A DNA stretch of 10,699 nucleotides from Methylorubrum extorquens. GTDB taxonomy: Bacteria > Pseudomonadota > Alphaproteobacteria > Rhizobiales > Beijerinckiaceae. Of the stretch, positions 1 to 6,551 are shown one piece after another. A program made the translations under genes and the position numbers. The notes beneath the pieces were generated by a model that was not told where the DNA came from, did not search any database, and saw only the letters and a program-made list of their open reading frames with translations. The stretch covers positions 1 through 10,699 of the forward strand of contig JAEUAC010000061.1 of assembly GCA_019695455.1 (NCBI GenBank), read 5' to 3'. Each line of letters starts with the position of its first letter. Within the stretch, counting starts at the first letter, position 1.

Positions 1-752
1 TTGGCGAAAATGTCCTCGGTCGCGCCCTGTTCCAGCACTTCGCCGCCGAACATCACCACGGTGCGGTCGGCGATCTCGGCCACCACGCCCATGTCGTGCG
101 TGATGAAGAGGACGGACATGCCCTCCTCGTCCTGGAGGAGCTTGATGAGGTCGAGGATCTGGGCCTGGATCGTCACGTCGAGGGCCGTGGTCGGCTCGTC
201 CGCGACGAGGAGCTTCGGCCGGCAGGCCAGCGCCATCGCGATCATCACGCGCTGCCGCATGCCGCCCGAGAAGCGGTGGGGATAGTCGTGGAGGCGGTTC
301 CGGGCGGCCGGGATGCGGACCTTCTCGAGCAGCCGCACGGTCTCGGCCTCCGCCTCGGCCCGCGACAGCCCGCGATGCAGGACCAGCGCCTCGGAGATCT
401 GGAAGCCGATGGTCAGCACCGGGTTCAGGCTGGTCATCGGCTCCTGGAAGATCATGGCGACGTCGTCGCCCCGCACCTTCCGCATCGCCTTCTCGGGCAG
501 CGTCAGGAGATCGCGCCCCTCGAGCTTCACCGAGCCGGAGATGCGGCTCGAATCCCGCTGCGTGAGCCGCATGATCGACATCGCCGTCACGCTCTTGCCC
601 GAGCCCGATTCGCCGACGAGCGCGACCGTCTCGCGCGGGCCGATGGTGAAGGAGACGCCCTTCACCACCTCCCGCCAGCCGCCTTCGACCTTGAAGGAGG
701 TGCGCAGGTTCTCGACGGCGAGGATCGGCGTGGTCACGGTGCGCGAATCCAT
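1..752 (-). CDS. Dpp/Opp-type ABC importer ATP-binding protein (DppD-like), 3' end beyond the left edge
   Basis: This is a cytoplasmic ATPase that powers import through the DppB/DppC-type permeases encoded just upstream. The visible 250 codons carry a complete nucleotide-binding core: Walker A GESGSGKS at residues 47-54, Q-loop FQEP around Q103, signature SGGMRQR at 162-168, Walker B LLVADE at 181-186, and the switch histidine in ITHD (H219). The spacing and the MTSLNPV stretch after the Q-loop are typical of the DppD/OppD family. What is missing is the C-terminal part, which in this family carries a cysteine-rich oligopeptide-transporter tail. The ATG at 752-750 shares one base with the TGA of the permease gene (TGATG). 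A GGTGAT sequence just before it can act as ribosome binding site, so translation is probably coupled. A second ATPase (DppF-like) would be expected beyond the edge. Family assignment is firm; the substrate is not known. Confidence 0.95.
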   Translation of the reverse strand, partial: MDSRTVTTPILAVENLRTSFKVEGGWREVVKGVSFTIGPRETVALVGESGSGKSVTAMSIMRLTQRDSSRISGSVKLEGRDLLTLPEKAMRKVRGDDVAMIFQEPMTSLNPVLTIGFQISEALVLHRGLSRAEAEAETVRLLEKVRIPAARNRLHDYPHRFSGGMRQRVMIAMALACRPKLLVADEPTTALDVTIQAQILDLIKLLQDEEGMSVLFITHDMGVVAEIADRTVVMFGGEVLEQGATEDIFA

Positions 753-1720
753 CAGATCACCCGTCGCGGATCGAGGGCGTCGCGCAGCCCGTCGCCGATG
801 AAGTTGATGGAGAGCACCGTCAGGAAGATGGCGGCGCCCGGGAAGAGCGCCCAATGGGGCGCGACGTCCAGGTGGTCCTTGGCGTCGAACAGGATGCGTC
901 CCCAGGTCGGGATGTCCGGCGGGAAGCCCAGGCCCAGGAACGAGAGGGTCGATTCGGCGATGATGGCGGAGGAGACCTCGATCGTGCCGGCGACGATCAC
1001 GGGCCCGATCGCGTTCGGCAGGATGTGGCGGGTCACGATGTGCCATTGCGAGGCGCCCTGCGCCCGCGAGGCCTCCACGAACTCCTTCTCGCGCAGGGAC
1101 AGGAACTGGGCGCGGACGAGCCGCGCGACCGGCATCCAGCGCAGGCCGCCGATCACGGCGACGATCATGACGAAGATCCCGCCCTCGACCCCGAACACGG
1201 CCTTCAGCTGGTCGCGGAAGAGGTAGATCACGAGGAGGAGGAGCGGCAGCTGGGGCAGGGACAGGAACAGGTCCGTCACCCACATGAGGACGGGGTCCGC
1301 CAGCTTCCGCGACATGCCCGCGATCGCGCCGACCATGACGCCGACGATGGTGGCGACCACCATGGCGGCGAAGCCGACGGCGAGCGAGATGCGGCCGCCG
1401 TAGAGCATGCGGGCGAGGAGGTCCTGCCCGAGATCGTCCGTGCCGAGCGGGTGCGCCAGGGAGGGGCCCTGCAGGGTCGCGGCGAAGTCGATGTCGTCGA
1501 TCCGCACCTGCCAGAGCCAGGGTCCCAGCCCGACCGCGAGGATCAGGACGGCCAGCAGCACCGTCGAGGCGAGCGCGAGCCGGTGCCGGCGGAACCGCCG
1601 CCACGTCTCGGCCGCGGGCGTGCGGGCCGGGCGGGTGCTCGCGACGACGGGCGACCCGGCGAGCGCCGCGCCCGTGTCCGGCACCTCAACCGAAGGAGAT
1701 GCGAGGGTCGAGCCAGCCAT
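752..1720 (-). CDS. Dpp/Opp-type ABC importer permease (DppC-like)
   Basis: This inner-membrane subunit, 322 residues long, forms half of the translocation channel. Family marks are a basic cytoplasmic N-terminus followed by a first membrane span (about 48-70), the motif HPLGTDDLGQD at 90-100, a span at 111-135, the EAA coupling loop at about 216-241 (EASRAQGAS...LPN), which contacts the ATPase, and the conserved end GDGLRDALDPR at 309-319. The ATG at 1720 lies inside the upstream permease gene, giving a 35-bp overlap. A GTG at 1684-1682, two bases after the upstream stop, is an alternative start that would remove 12 residues. Neither has a strong ribosome binding site, so the start is uncertain. 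The first 40 or so residues are rich in Ala, Pro and Thr and look unstructured. It works with the DppB-like partner. The substrate cannot be deduced from the permease. Confidence 0.95.
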   Translation of the reverse strand: MAGSTLASPSVEVPDTGAALAGSPVVASTRPARTPAAETWRRFRRHRLALASTVLLAVLILAVGLGPWLWQVRIDDIDFAATLQGPSLAHPLGTDDLGQDLLARMLYGGRISLAVGFAAMVVATIVGVMVGAIAGMSRKLADPVLMWVTDLFLSLPQLPLLLLVIYLFRDQLKAVFGVEGGIFVMIVAVIGGLRWMPVARLVRAQFLSLREKEFVEASRAQGASQWHIVTRHILPNAIGPVIVAGTIEVSSAIIAESTLSFLGLGFPPDIPTWGRILFDAKDHLDVAPHWALFPGAAIFLTVLSINFIGDGLRDALDPRRVI

Positions 1721-2645
1721 AAAGCAGGTCCGCGATGAGGTTGAAGAGGACGACCAGGCAGGCGAACACGAAGGTCACGGCCATGACGACCGGCGTGTCG
1801 TTCGCCAGCATGGCGTTGATGAGCAGCGAGCCGATCCCCGGGACCCGGAAGATCTGCTCGGTGACGATGGCGCCGCCGAACACGGCCGGCATCTGGAGCG
1901 CGACCAGCGTCACGACCGGGATGAGCGCGTTGCGGGCCACGTGCCTGAGCGTGACGGTGCGGTCGCTGAGGCCCTTGGCGCGGGCGGTGGTCACGTAGTC
2001 GAGCCGCGCCACGTCCAGCACGGCGGAGCGGACGTAGCGGGTGTAGGAGGCGGCCTGAAAGAAGCCGAGCACGCAGACGGGCATGATCGCCTGCCGGACA
2101 TGCTCCCACCACCAGCGCCAGCCGCTCGCCTGCACGTCCGCATTGTAGACGAAGGGCAGCCAGTCGAGCTTGATCGAGAAGAGCAGGATGAAGAGGAGGC
2201 CCGTGAAGAACGTGGGCAGCGAGAAGCCCACGAAGGCGAGCGTGTTGGCGACCTGGTCGATCAGCGAATAGGGCCGCATGGCCGCGTAGATGCCGACCGG
2301 CACGGCGATCCCGAGCGCCAGGACCTGCGACGACCCGATGACGAGGAGCGTGGTCGGGACGCGCTGCAGGATGAGGGTCGAGACGTCGATGCGGCTCGCG
2401 AAGGAGAAGCCCCAATCGCCCTGCGCGAGCGCCACGAGCCAGCGCAGGTAGCGGACGAGGATCGGGTCGTCGAGGCCGAACTTGGCCCGGAGCGCCATCC
2501 GGACCTCGGGCGGCACGTTCGGATTGGTCGCGAGCTCCCCGAACGGGTCGCCGGGCGCGAGCGCCAGGATCAGGAAGAGGATGAGCGAGATCCCGAGCCT
2601 GCTCGGGATCGCGATCAGCAGGCGTCGTACGAGATGGGCGGCCAT
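1686..2645 (-). CDS. Dpp/Opp-type ABC importer permease (DppB-like)
   Basis: This 319-residue inner-membrane permease is the partner of the DppC-like protein. It has the standard DppB layout: a short basic N-terminus and first span (about 8-30), then the conserved APGDPF motif at 30-35, and a periplasmic stretch containing the FGLDDP motif (56-61). Further spans lie at about 99-121, 133-157 and 187-205. The EAA loop is at about 216-243 (DYVTTARAKGLS...ARNALIP), followed by VFGGAIVTEQIFRVPGIG and the terminal LLYGWLDPRI. Length and motif order match the family. The start is well supported: GGAAG at 2652-2656 on the minus strand sits 6 bases before the ATG. The gene begins 22 bp after the stop of binding protein 1 and its end overlaps the next permease by 35 bp. 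This indicates one transcript, with the membrane components translated in close coupling. Confidence 0.95.
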   Translation of the reverse strand: MAAHLVRRLLIAIPSRLGISLILFLILALAPGDPFGELATNPNVPPEVRMALRAKFGLDDPILVRYLRWLVALAQGDWGFSFASRIDVSTLILQRVPTTLLVIGSSQVLALGIAVPVGIYAAMRPYSLIDQVANTLAFVGFSLPTFFTGLLFILLFSIKLDWLPFVYNADVQASGWRWWWEHVRQAIMPVCVLGFFQAASYTRYVRSAVLDVARLDYVTTARAKGLSDRTVTLRHVARNALIPVVTLVALQMPAVFGGAIVTEQIFRVPGIGSLLINAMLANDTPVVMAVTFVFACLVVLFNLIADLLYGWLDPRISFG

Positions 2646-2667
2646 GGGGCGCTTCCGTTCCGGCCGG

Positions 2668-4458
2668 TCAGGCGTCCTTGTACCAATCGGCCAGGAGCCA
2701 GAGCGTGTTGTCCCAGCCGCTCTGCGGCGCCTTCAGCTTGGTCGCGAAGCCGTTGACCTGGGCGCGGTGCAGGAGCGGCACGACGTTGTCCTTCACCACC
2801 AGCTCGTTCATGGCGACGTACATGGCGGCCCGCTTCACGGGATCGAGCTCCACCTGGGAGGCGCGGTAGAGCTTGTCGTAGTCGCCGTTCTGCCAGCGGG
2901 CGATGTTGCGGCCCTGCCACTTGTTCTCCTTCTGGGCCACTTCCCATCCGGCCCATTGCAGCATGTAGACGGCCGGGTCGGGCTGGGTCATGTTCCAGGT
3001 GTACATCTCCATGTCCGCGTAGAACTTGGGATAGGTGTCCGGATTGGCGACGTCGGACGAGAAGAAGACGGTCGCGGGGATCGACTTGATCTCGATGTCG
3101 ATGCCGGCCTTCTGGGCGGCCTGCTTGACGATCGCCTGCGTCTTCTGCCGAGGCGCGTTGATCGACGTCTGGTAGACGAAGTTCAGCCGCTTGCCGTCCT
3201 TGGCCCGTACGCCGTCGGAGCCCTTCTTCCAGCCGGCCGCCTCGAGCAGCGCCTCGGCCTTGGCCGGATCGAAGGCGAAGCTCGTCGCCTTGGAGACGAA
3301 GCGCTCGGGCCCGTTCAGGAAGTTCGCCGTCGCCCGGCCGGTGCGGCCGTAGATGAACTGCTGCACGGAGGCGCGATCGACGAGCAGCTTCATCGCGTCC
3401 CGGACGGCGGGATCCGAGAAGGCGAAGTGCTTCGTCTTCAGCGAGGCGCGCTCGCCGTCGACCTCGACGTTCGGGTCGGCCGCGTTCAGGAGCAGGAACT
3501 CGGTGTTGCCGCCATAGGCGAGGTCGACCCGGCCCTTGCCGCTGGCCTCGAGGCGCTTCAGCACCTCGTCCTCGACCTGCAGGTTCCAGGCGCAATCGTA
3601 TTCGCCGGTCTGCAGCACGGCGCGGGCGGCCGAGACGGCGTCGCCGCCGCCCTTCATCTCGATCGCATCGAAGAAGGGCCGGTTTGGCAGGTGGTAGCGG
3701 GGGTTGCGGTCGCCCCGGATCATGTCGCCGGGCCGGAACTCCACGAACCGGTAGGGGCCGGTGCCCACGGGCGCGAGGTTGGCCGGCGCGTCGCGCGACT
3801 TGCCGCCGATGTAGTCGGCGAACAGGTGCTTCGGAAGGATCATGCCGACGGTCGCCACGAAGGCGTCGGCCCAGAACGGCGTCGGCTTGTCGAACGTGAT
3901 CTTGACCGTGAGGTCGTCGACCTTCTCGACCTTCAGGTCCTTGTAGGATCCGAGCGTGACGGCCGCGGTGGCGGGGTCGGCCGCGTATTGCGCCGTGAAG
4001 ACGACGTCGTCGGCCGTGAACGGCTTGCCGTCGTGCCAGGTCACGCCCGGCTTCAGCTTCCAGACGACGGACAGGCCGTCCCGCGCGAGCAGGCCGTTCT
4101 CGACCGACGGCAGCTCGGACGCGAGGATCGGCACGAGGTTGCCGTCGTTGTCCCAGGCGGCCAGCGGCTCGTAGAAGATGCGCGAGCCCTCCTGGTCCTT
4201 GGTGCCCGTCGCGAAATGCGGGTTGAGGAGCGTCGGCGCCTGCCACCACAGCAGCTTGAGCGTGCCGCCGCCCCCCGCCTTGGTCGGCGCATAGGTCGCC
4301 CGGTCGTAGCTCTGCGCTGCGACGCCGGAGGCCGCCAGCATCGTGCCGGCGAAGGGCGCCGACAGGCCGAGCGCGACCATGCGGCCGACGAAGCCGCGGC
4401 GCGACAGGCGCCCGTCCTTCACGTCGTCGATCAGGTCCCGGATACCCTGCTCGTTCAC
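2668..4458 (-). CDS. ABC importer substrate-binding protein 1 (SBP family 5), Tat-exported
   Basis: This 596-residue periplasmic binding protein should capture the ligand and deliver it to the adjacent DppB/DppC-like permeases. A twin-arginine signal is visible: SRRGFV at 19-24, a hydrophobic stretch at about 27-44, and a likely cleavage after VAA (46-48). Family 5 marks follow: WHDGKPFTADDVVF (about 140-155), GTGPYRFVEF, NPRYHLPNRPFFD, and near the C-terminus NKWQGRNIARW, a conserved ligand-lobe segment. The start is a GTG at 4458-4456; GGGAG at 4465-4469 lies 6 bases before it. The same-strand paralogue (4584-6377) is upstream and the permease gene follows after 22 bp. It differs from the paralogue most clearly around the WNMTQPDPAVYMLQWAG stretch, a region that in family 5 proteins often lines the binding pocket. 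This suggests a different ligand preference, which is inference. The ligand could be a peptide, an amino-acid conjugate or another small amide. Confidence 0.95.
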   Translation of the reverse strand: MNEQGIRDLIDDVKDGRLSRRGFVGRMVALGLSAPFAGTMLAASGVAAQSYDRATYAPTKAGGGGTLKLLWWQAPTLLNPHFATGTKDQEGSRIFYEPLAAWDNDGNLVPILASELPSVENGLLARDGLSVVWKLKPGVTWHDGKPFTADDVVFTAQYAADPATAAVTLGSYKDLKVEKVDDLTVKITFDKPTPFWADAFVATVGMILPKHLFADYIGGKSRDAPANLAPVGTGPYRFVEFRPGDMIRGDRNPRYHLPNRPFFDAIEMKGGGDAVSAARAVLQTGEYDCAWNLQVEDEVLKRLEASGKGRVDLAYGGNTEFLLLNAADPNVEVDGERASLKTKHFAFSDPAVRDAMKLLVDRASVQQFIYGRTGRATANFLNGPERFVSKATSFAFDPAKAEALLEAAGWKKGSDGVRAKDGKRLNFVYQTSINAPRQKTQAIVKQAAQKAGIDIEIKSIPATVFFSSDVANPDTYPKFYADMEMYTWNMTQPDPAVYMLQWAGWEVAQKENKWQGRNIARWQNGDYDKLYRASQVELDPVKRAAMYVAMNELVVKDNVVPLLHRAQVNGFATKLKAPQSGWDNTLWLLADWYKDA

Positions 4459-4464
4459 GTTGCG

Positions 4465-4469
4465 CTCCC
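4465..4469 (-). promoter_or_regulatory. Ribosome binding site for binding protein 1 (GTG start)
   Basis: GGGAG on the minus strand, 6 bases before the GTG at 4458-4456. It supports GTG as the true start, since no in-frame ATG with a better site lies nearby. Confidence 0.6.
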
Positions 4470-4499
4470 AGATGGCGAGGTGGCCGCGAAGGCCGGAGG

Positions 4500-4523
4500 G
4501 CGACGGCCCGGGCGGGCCGTCGC
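4500..4523 (-). other. Intercistronic stem-loop between the two binding-protein genes
   Basis: A perfect 10-bp stem (arms 4500-4509 and 4514-4523) closed by a 4-base loop, entirely G/C except for one A-T pair. It lies in the 125-bp gap between the stop of binding protein 2 and the start of binding protein 1. On the transcribed (minus) strand no T-run follows, so it does not look like a complete intrinsic terminator. In ABC importer operons such hairpins often protect the 3' end of the binding-protein message or lower expression of downstream genes. That role here is inference. Confidence 0.5.
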
Positions 4524-4544
4524 GTCATGTCGGACGCGCCGCAA

Positions 4545-4576
4545 TGTCCGGGCCAACAGACTGGTCGGACCGGACA
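4545..4576 (-). other. Second, weaker inverted repeat in the same intercistronic gap
   Basis: Perfect 7-bp arms TGTCCGG (4545-4551) and CCGGACA (4570-4576) enclose 18 bases, starting 8 bases after the stop of binding protein 2. No T-tract follows. In this GC-rich background an arm pair of this size could be chance; it is listed because it sits directly after the stop codon, in tandem with the stronger stem-loop. Confidence 0.25.
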
Positions 4577-4583
4577 GGGCGGA

Positions 4584-6377
4584 TCAGGCCGCCGGCCGGT
4601 ACCAGTCGGAGATCATCGACAGGATCGTGTCCCAGCCGCTTTCCGGGACGACGAGACGGTTCTCGATCGCGTTGGCCGTCGCGCGCCACAGCAGCGGCAG
4701 ACAGTAGTTGCCGACCGCGAGGTCGTTGCAGCGGACGAACATGCTCGCCCGCTTGACGGGGTCGAGCTCGAGCTGCGCCGCCTTGTAGATGTCGTCGTAT
4801 TCCTGGTTCTGCCAGCGCGTGATGTTGCGGCCCTGCCACTTGTTCTCCTTCGTGGCGGCCTCCCAGGACACGAACAGGAGCATGAAGAACCCGGGATCGG
4901 GCTGCAGCATGGTCGTCGTGTACATCTCGACGTCCGAGAAGAACTTCGTGTACGTGTCCGGGTTCGCGACGTCGGACGAGAAGAAGACCGAGGCGGGAAC
5001 CGCGTTCAGCTCCATCTCGATGCCGATCTTCTGGGCCGCCTGCTTAATGATGGCCTGCGTCTTCTGGCGGGGGGCGTTGATGGACGTCTGGAAGACGAAT
5101 TTCAGCCGCTTGCCGTCCTTGGCGCGGATGCCGTCCGAGCCCTTCTTCCAACCCGCGTCCTCGAGCAGCGTCTCGGCCTTGGCGAGGTTCTGCTCGACCT
5201 TCGTGTTCTTCGACACGAAGCGTGCCGGCCCGTTCACGACGTTGGCCGTCGCCTTGGCGGTGCGGCCGTAGATGAACTGCTGGGTCTGCTGGCGCTCGAC
5301 GATGAGGTTCATGGCGTCGCGCACGGCCGGATCGGAGAAGGCGAAGTGCTTGGTCTTGAGCGAGGCGCGCTCGCCGTCGACCTCGACGTTCGGATCCGTC
5401 GCGTTCAGGAGGAAGAACTCGATGTTGCCGCCCCAGGTCATCTGGATGCGGCCGCGGCCGCCGGTCTCCAGCCGCTTCAGGATGTCGTCCTCGACCTGCA
5501 TGTTCCAGGCGTAGTCGTATTCGCCGGTCTGCATGACGGCCCGGGCGGCCGAGACGGCGTCGCCCCCGCCCTTCAGCTCGAGGGTGTCGAAATGCGGCCG
5601 GTTCGGCAGGTGGTAGTCGGGATTGCGCTCGGCCCGCAGCATGTCGCCCGGGCGGAACTCGACGAAACGATAGGGGCCCGTGCCGACCGGCTTCAGGTTG
5701 GTCGGCGCGTCCCGCGACTTGTCGCCCACGTAGTCCTGAAAGAGATGCTTCGGGATGATCATGCCGTAGGTGCCGACGAACGGGTCGGACCAGAACGGGG
5801 TCGGCTTGTCGAAGGTGATCTTGACGGTCAGGTCGTCCACCTTCGCGACCTTCGAGTAGTTGTAGGTGCCGGCGGTGGTCGCGGCCGTCTTCGGGTCGGA
5901 CGCGTAGAGCGCGTTGAAGACGACGTCGTCGGCCGTGAACGGCTTGCCGTCGTGCCACTTCACGTTCGGCTTCAGCTTCCAGGTGACCGACATGCCGTCC
6001 GCCGCCAGGCCGCCGTTCTCCTTGGTCGGGATCTCGGCCGCCAGCACGGGATAGAGGTTGCCCTCCGCGTCCCAGCCGGCCAGCGGCTCATAGAAGATGC
6101 GCGAGCCGGCCTGATCCTTGGTGCCCACCGCGAAATGCGGGTTCAGGAGCGTGACGGCCTGCCAGAACAGGATCTTGAGGGGACCGCCGCCGCCGGCCTT
6201 GGTCGGCTTGTAGGCGTCCAGCGGGGACTGGGCCCAGGCCACGCCCTCGTGCGCGAGCATCATGCCGGCCGTGGGGGCCGCGAGGCCGAAGGCGGCCATG
6301 CGCCGCACGAAGTCGCGACGGGAGGTCCGCCCGTCCTTCACGGCGCCGATCAGGGCGCGGATCTCGACTTCGTCCAT
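4584..6377 (-). CDS. ABC importer substrate-binding protein 2 (SBP family 5), Tat-exported, paralogue of binding protein 1
   Basis: This 597-residue periplasmic binding protein is the first gene of the importer cluster. The Tat signal is clear: SRRDFV at 19-24, a hydrophobic stretch at about 26-42, and an AWA cleavage site (47-49) just before QS. The body has the family 5 motifs WHDGKPFTADDVVF, GTGPYRFVEF, NPDYHLPNRPHFD and NKWQGRNITRW, almost collinear with binding protein 1. I choose the ATG at 6377-6375 because GAGGA (6387-6391) lies 9 bases before it. The alternative ATG at 6386-6384 touches that site and is too close. The frame stays open upstream to 7253, but that is antisense to the hydrolase gene and is not coding. 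Differences from the paralogue cluster in the C-terminal lobe (for example TTMLQPDPGFFMLLFVSWE). Ligand unknown; peptide-like compounds are the family default. Confidence 0.95.
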   Translation of the reverse strand: MDEVEIRALIGAVKDGRTSRRDFVRRMAAFGLAAPTAGMMLAHEGVAWAQSPLDAYKPTKAGGGGPLKILFWQAVTLLNPHFAVGTKDQAGSRIFYEPLAGWDAEGNLYPVLAAEIPTKENGGLAADGMSVTWKLKPNVKWHDGKPFTADDVVFNALYASDPKTAATTAGTYNYSKVAKVDDLTVKITFDKPTPFWSDPFVGTYGMIIPKHLFQDYVGDKSRDAPTNLKPVGTGPYRFVEFRPGDMLRAERNPDYHLPNRPHFDTLELKGGGDAVSAARAVMQTGEYDYAWNMQVEDDILKRLETGGRGRIQMTWGGNIEFFLLNATDPNVEVDGERASLKTKHFAFSDPAVRDAMNLIVERQQTQQFIYGRTAKATANVVNGPARFVSKNTKVEQNLAKAETLLEDAGWKKGSDGIRAKDGKRLKFVFQTSINAPRQKTQAIIKQAAQKIGIEMELNAVPASVFFSSDVANPDTYTKFFSDVEMYTTTMLQPDPGFFMLLFVSWEAATKENKWQGRNITRWQNQEYDDIYKAAQLELDPVKRASMFVRCNDLAVGNYCLPLLWRATANAIENRLVVPESGWDTILSMISDWYRPAA

Positions 6378-6386
6378 GCTGCTCAT

Positions 6387-6391
6387 TCCTC
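6387..6391 (-). promoter_or_regulatory. Ribosome binding site that decides the start of binding protein 2
   Basis: GAGGA on the minus strand lies immediately before one ATG (6386) and 9 bases before a second in-frame ATG (6377). Only the second has workable spacing, so the protein most likely starts MDEVEIRALI rather than MSSMDEVEI. Confidence 0.6.
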
Positions 6392-6415
6392 GTACGGCCG
6401 TTCGCCGGCCAGAGT

Positions 6416-6441
6416 GCCTTGTTCCGCGCCATTCGCAAGGC
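6416..6441. promoter_or_regulatory. Operator-like inverted repeat GCCTTG-N14-CAAGGC
   Basis: Perfect 6-bp arms at 6416-6421 and 6436-6441 start exactly 20 bp apart, about two helical turns, as expected for a dimeric regulator contacting one face of DNA. The left arm lies 24 bases upstream of the ribosome binding site of binding protein 2. No regulator gene is in the window, and chance occurrence cannot be excluded. Confidence 0.25.
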
Positions 6442-6540
6442 CCGCGCCACGTGCACCCCCACATCTCGCGCCGCAACGCAGGATGGTGCGCCGCGGCGTG
6501 GCTGGACAGCCGCGCCGCCGTCGCGCGACATGAGCCGATC

Positions 6541-6546
6541 GAGGAG
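6541..6546 (+). promoter_or_regulatory. Ribosome binding site of the amidohydrolase gene
   Basis: GAGGAG ends 5 bases before the ATG at 6552, a strong site that fixes this start. Confidence 0.7.
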
Positions 6547-6551
6547 CCGTC

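Larger units (their letters stand above)
6378..6551. promoter_or_regulatory. Divergent intergenic region, presumed promoters of the importer cluster and the amidohydrolase
   Basis: These 174 bp separate the importer cluster (minus) from the hydrolase gene (plus) and must carry promoters for both, unless they are transcribed from outside. I see no convincing sigma-70 pair. The best plus-strand -35-like box is TGGACA at 6503-6508, with only a poor -10 match (CGACAT) 17 bases later. On the minus strand TTGCGA at 6438-6433 is a possible -35 without a good -10. Dyad arms GCCTTG/CAAGGC at 6416-6441 lie on the importer side and could be an operator. No protein-coding or RNA gene is evident here. Confidence 0.45.

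Noticed and set aside
96..1738. Long plus-strand open frames over the ATPase and permease genes
   Set aside because: They run antisense to genes with Walker, signature and EAA motifs and show no plausible protein features of their own.
2482..4707. A 741-codon plus-strand open frame antisense to binding protein 1 and part of the permease
   Set aside because: Composition is repetitive Arg/Gly/Val/Leu/Asp, typical of antisense reading of high-GC codons. No domain is recognisable, and the opposite strand carries unmistakable family motifs.
6492..6514. Inverted repeat CGCGGC-N11-GCCGCG in the divergent region
   Set aside because: Six-base pure G/C arms are expected often by chance in DNA of this composition.
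4527..6533. A 668-codon plus-strand open frame antisense to binding protein 2
   Set aside because: Same antisense GC artefact; the minus strand encodes a complete Tat-exported binding protein here.
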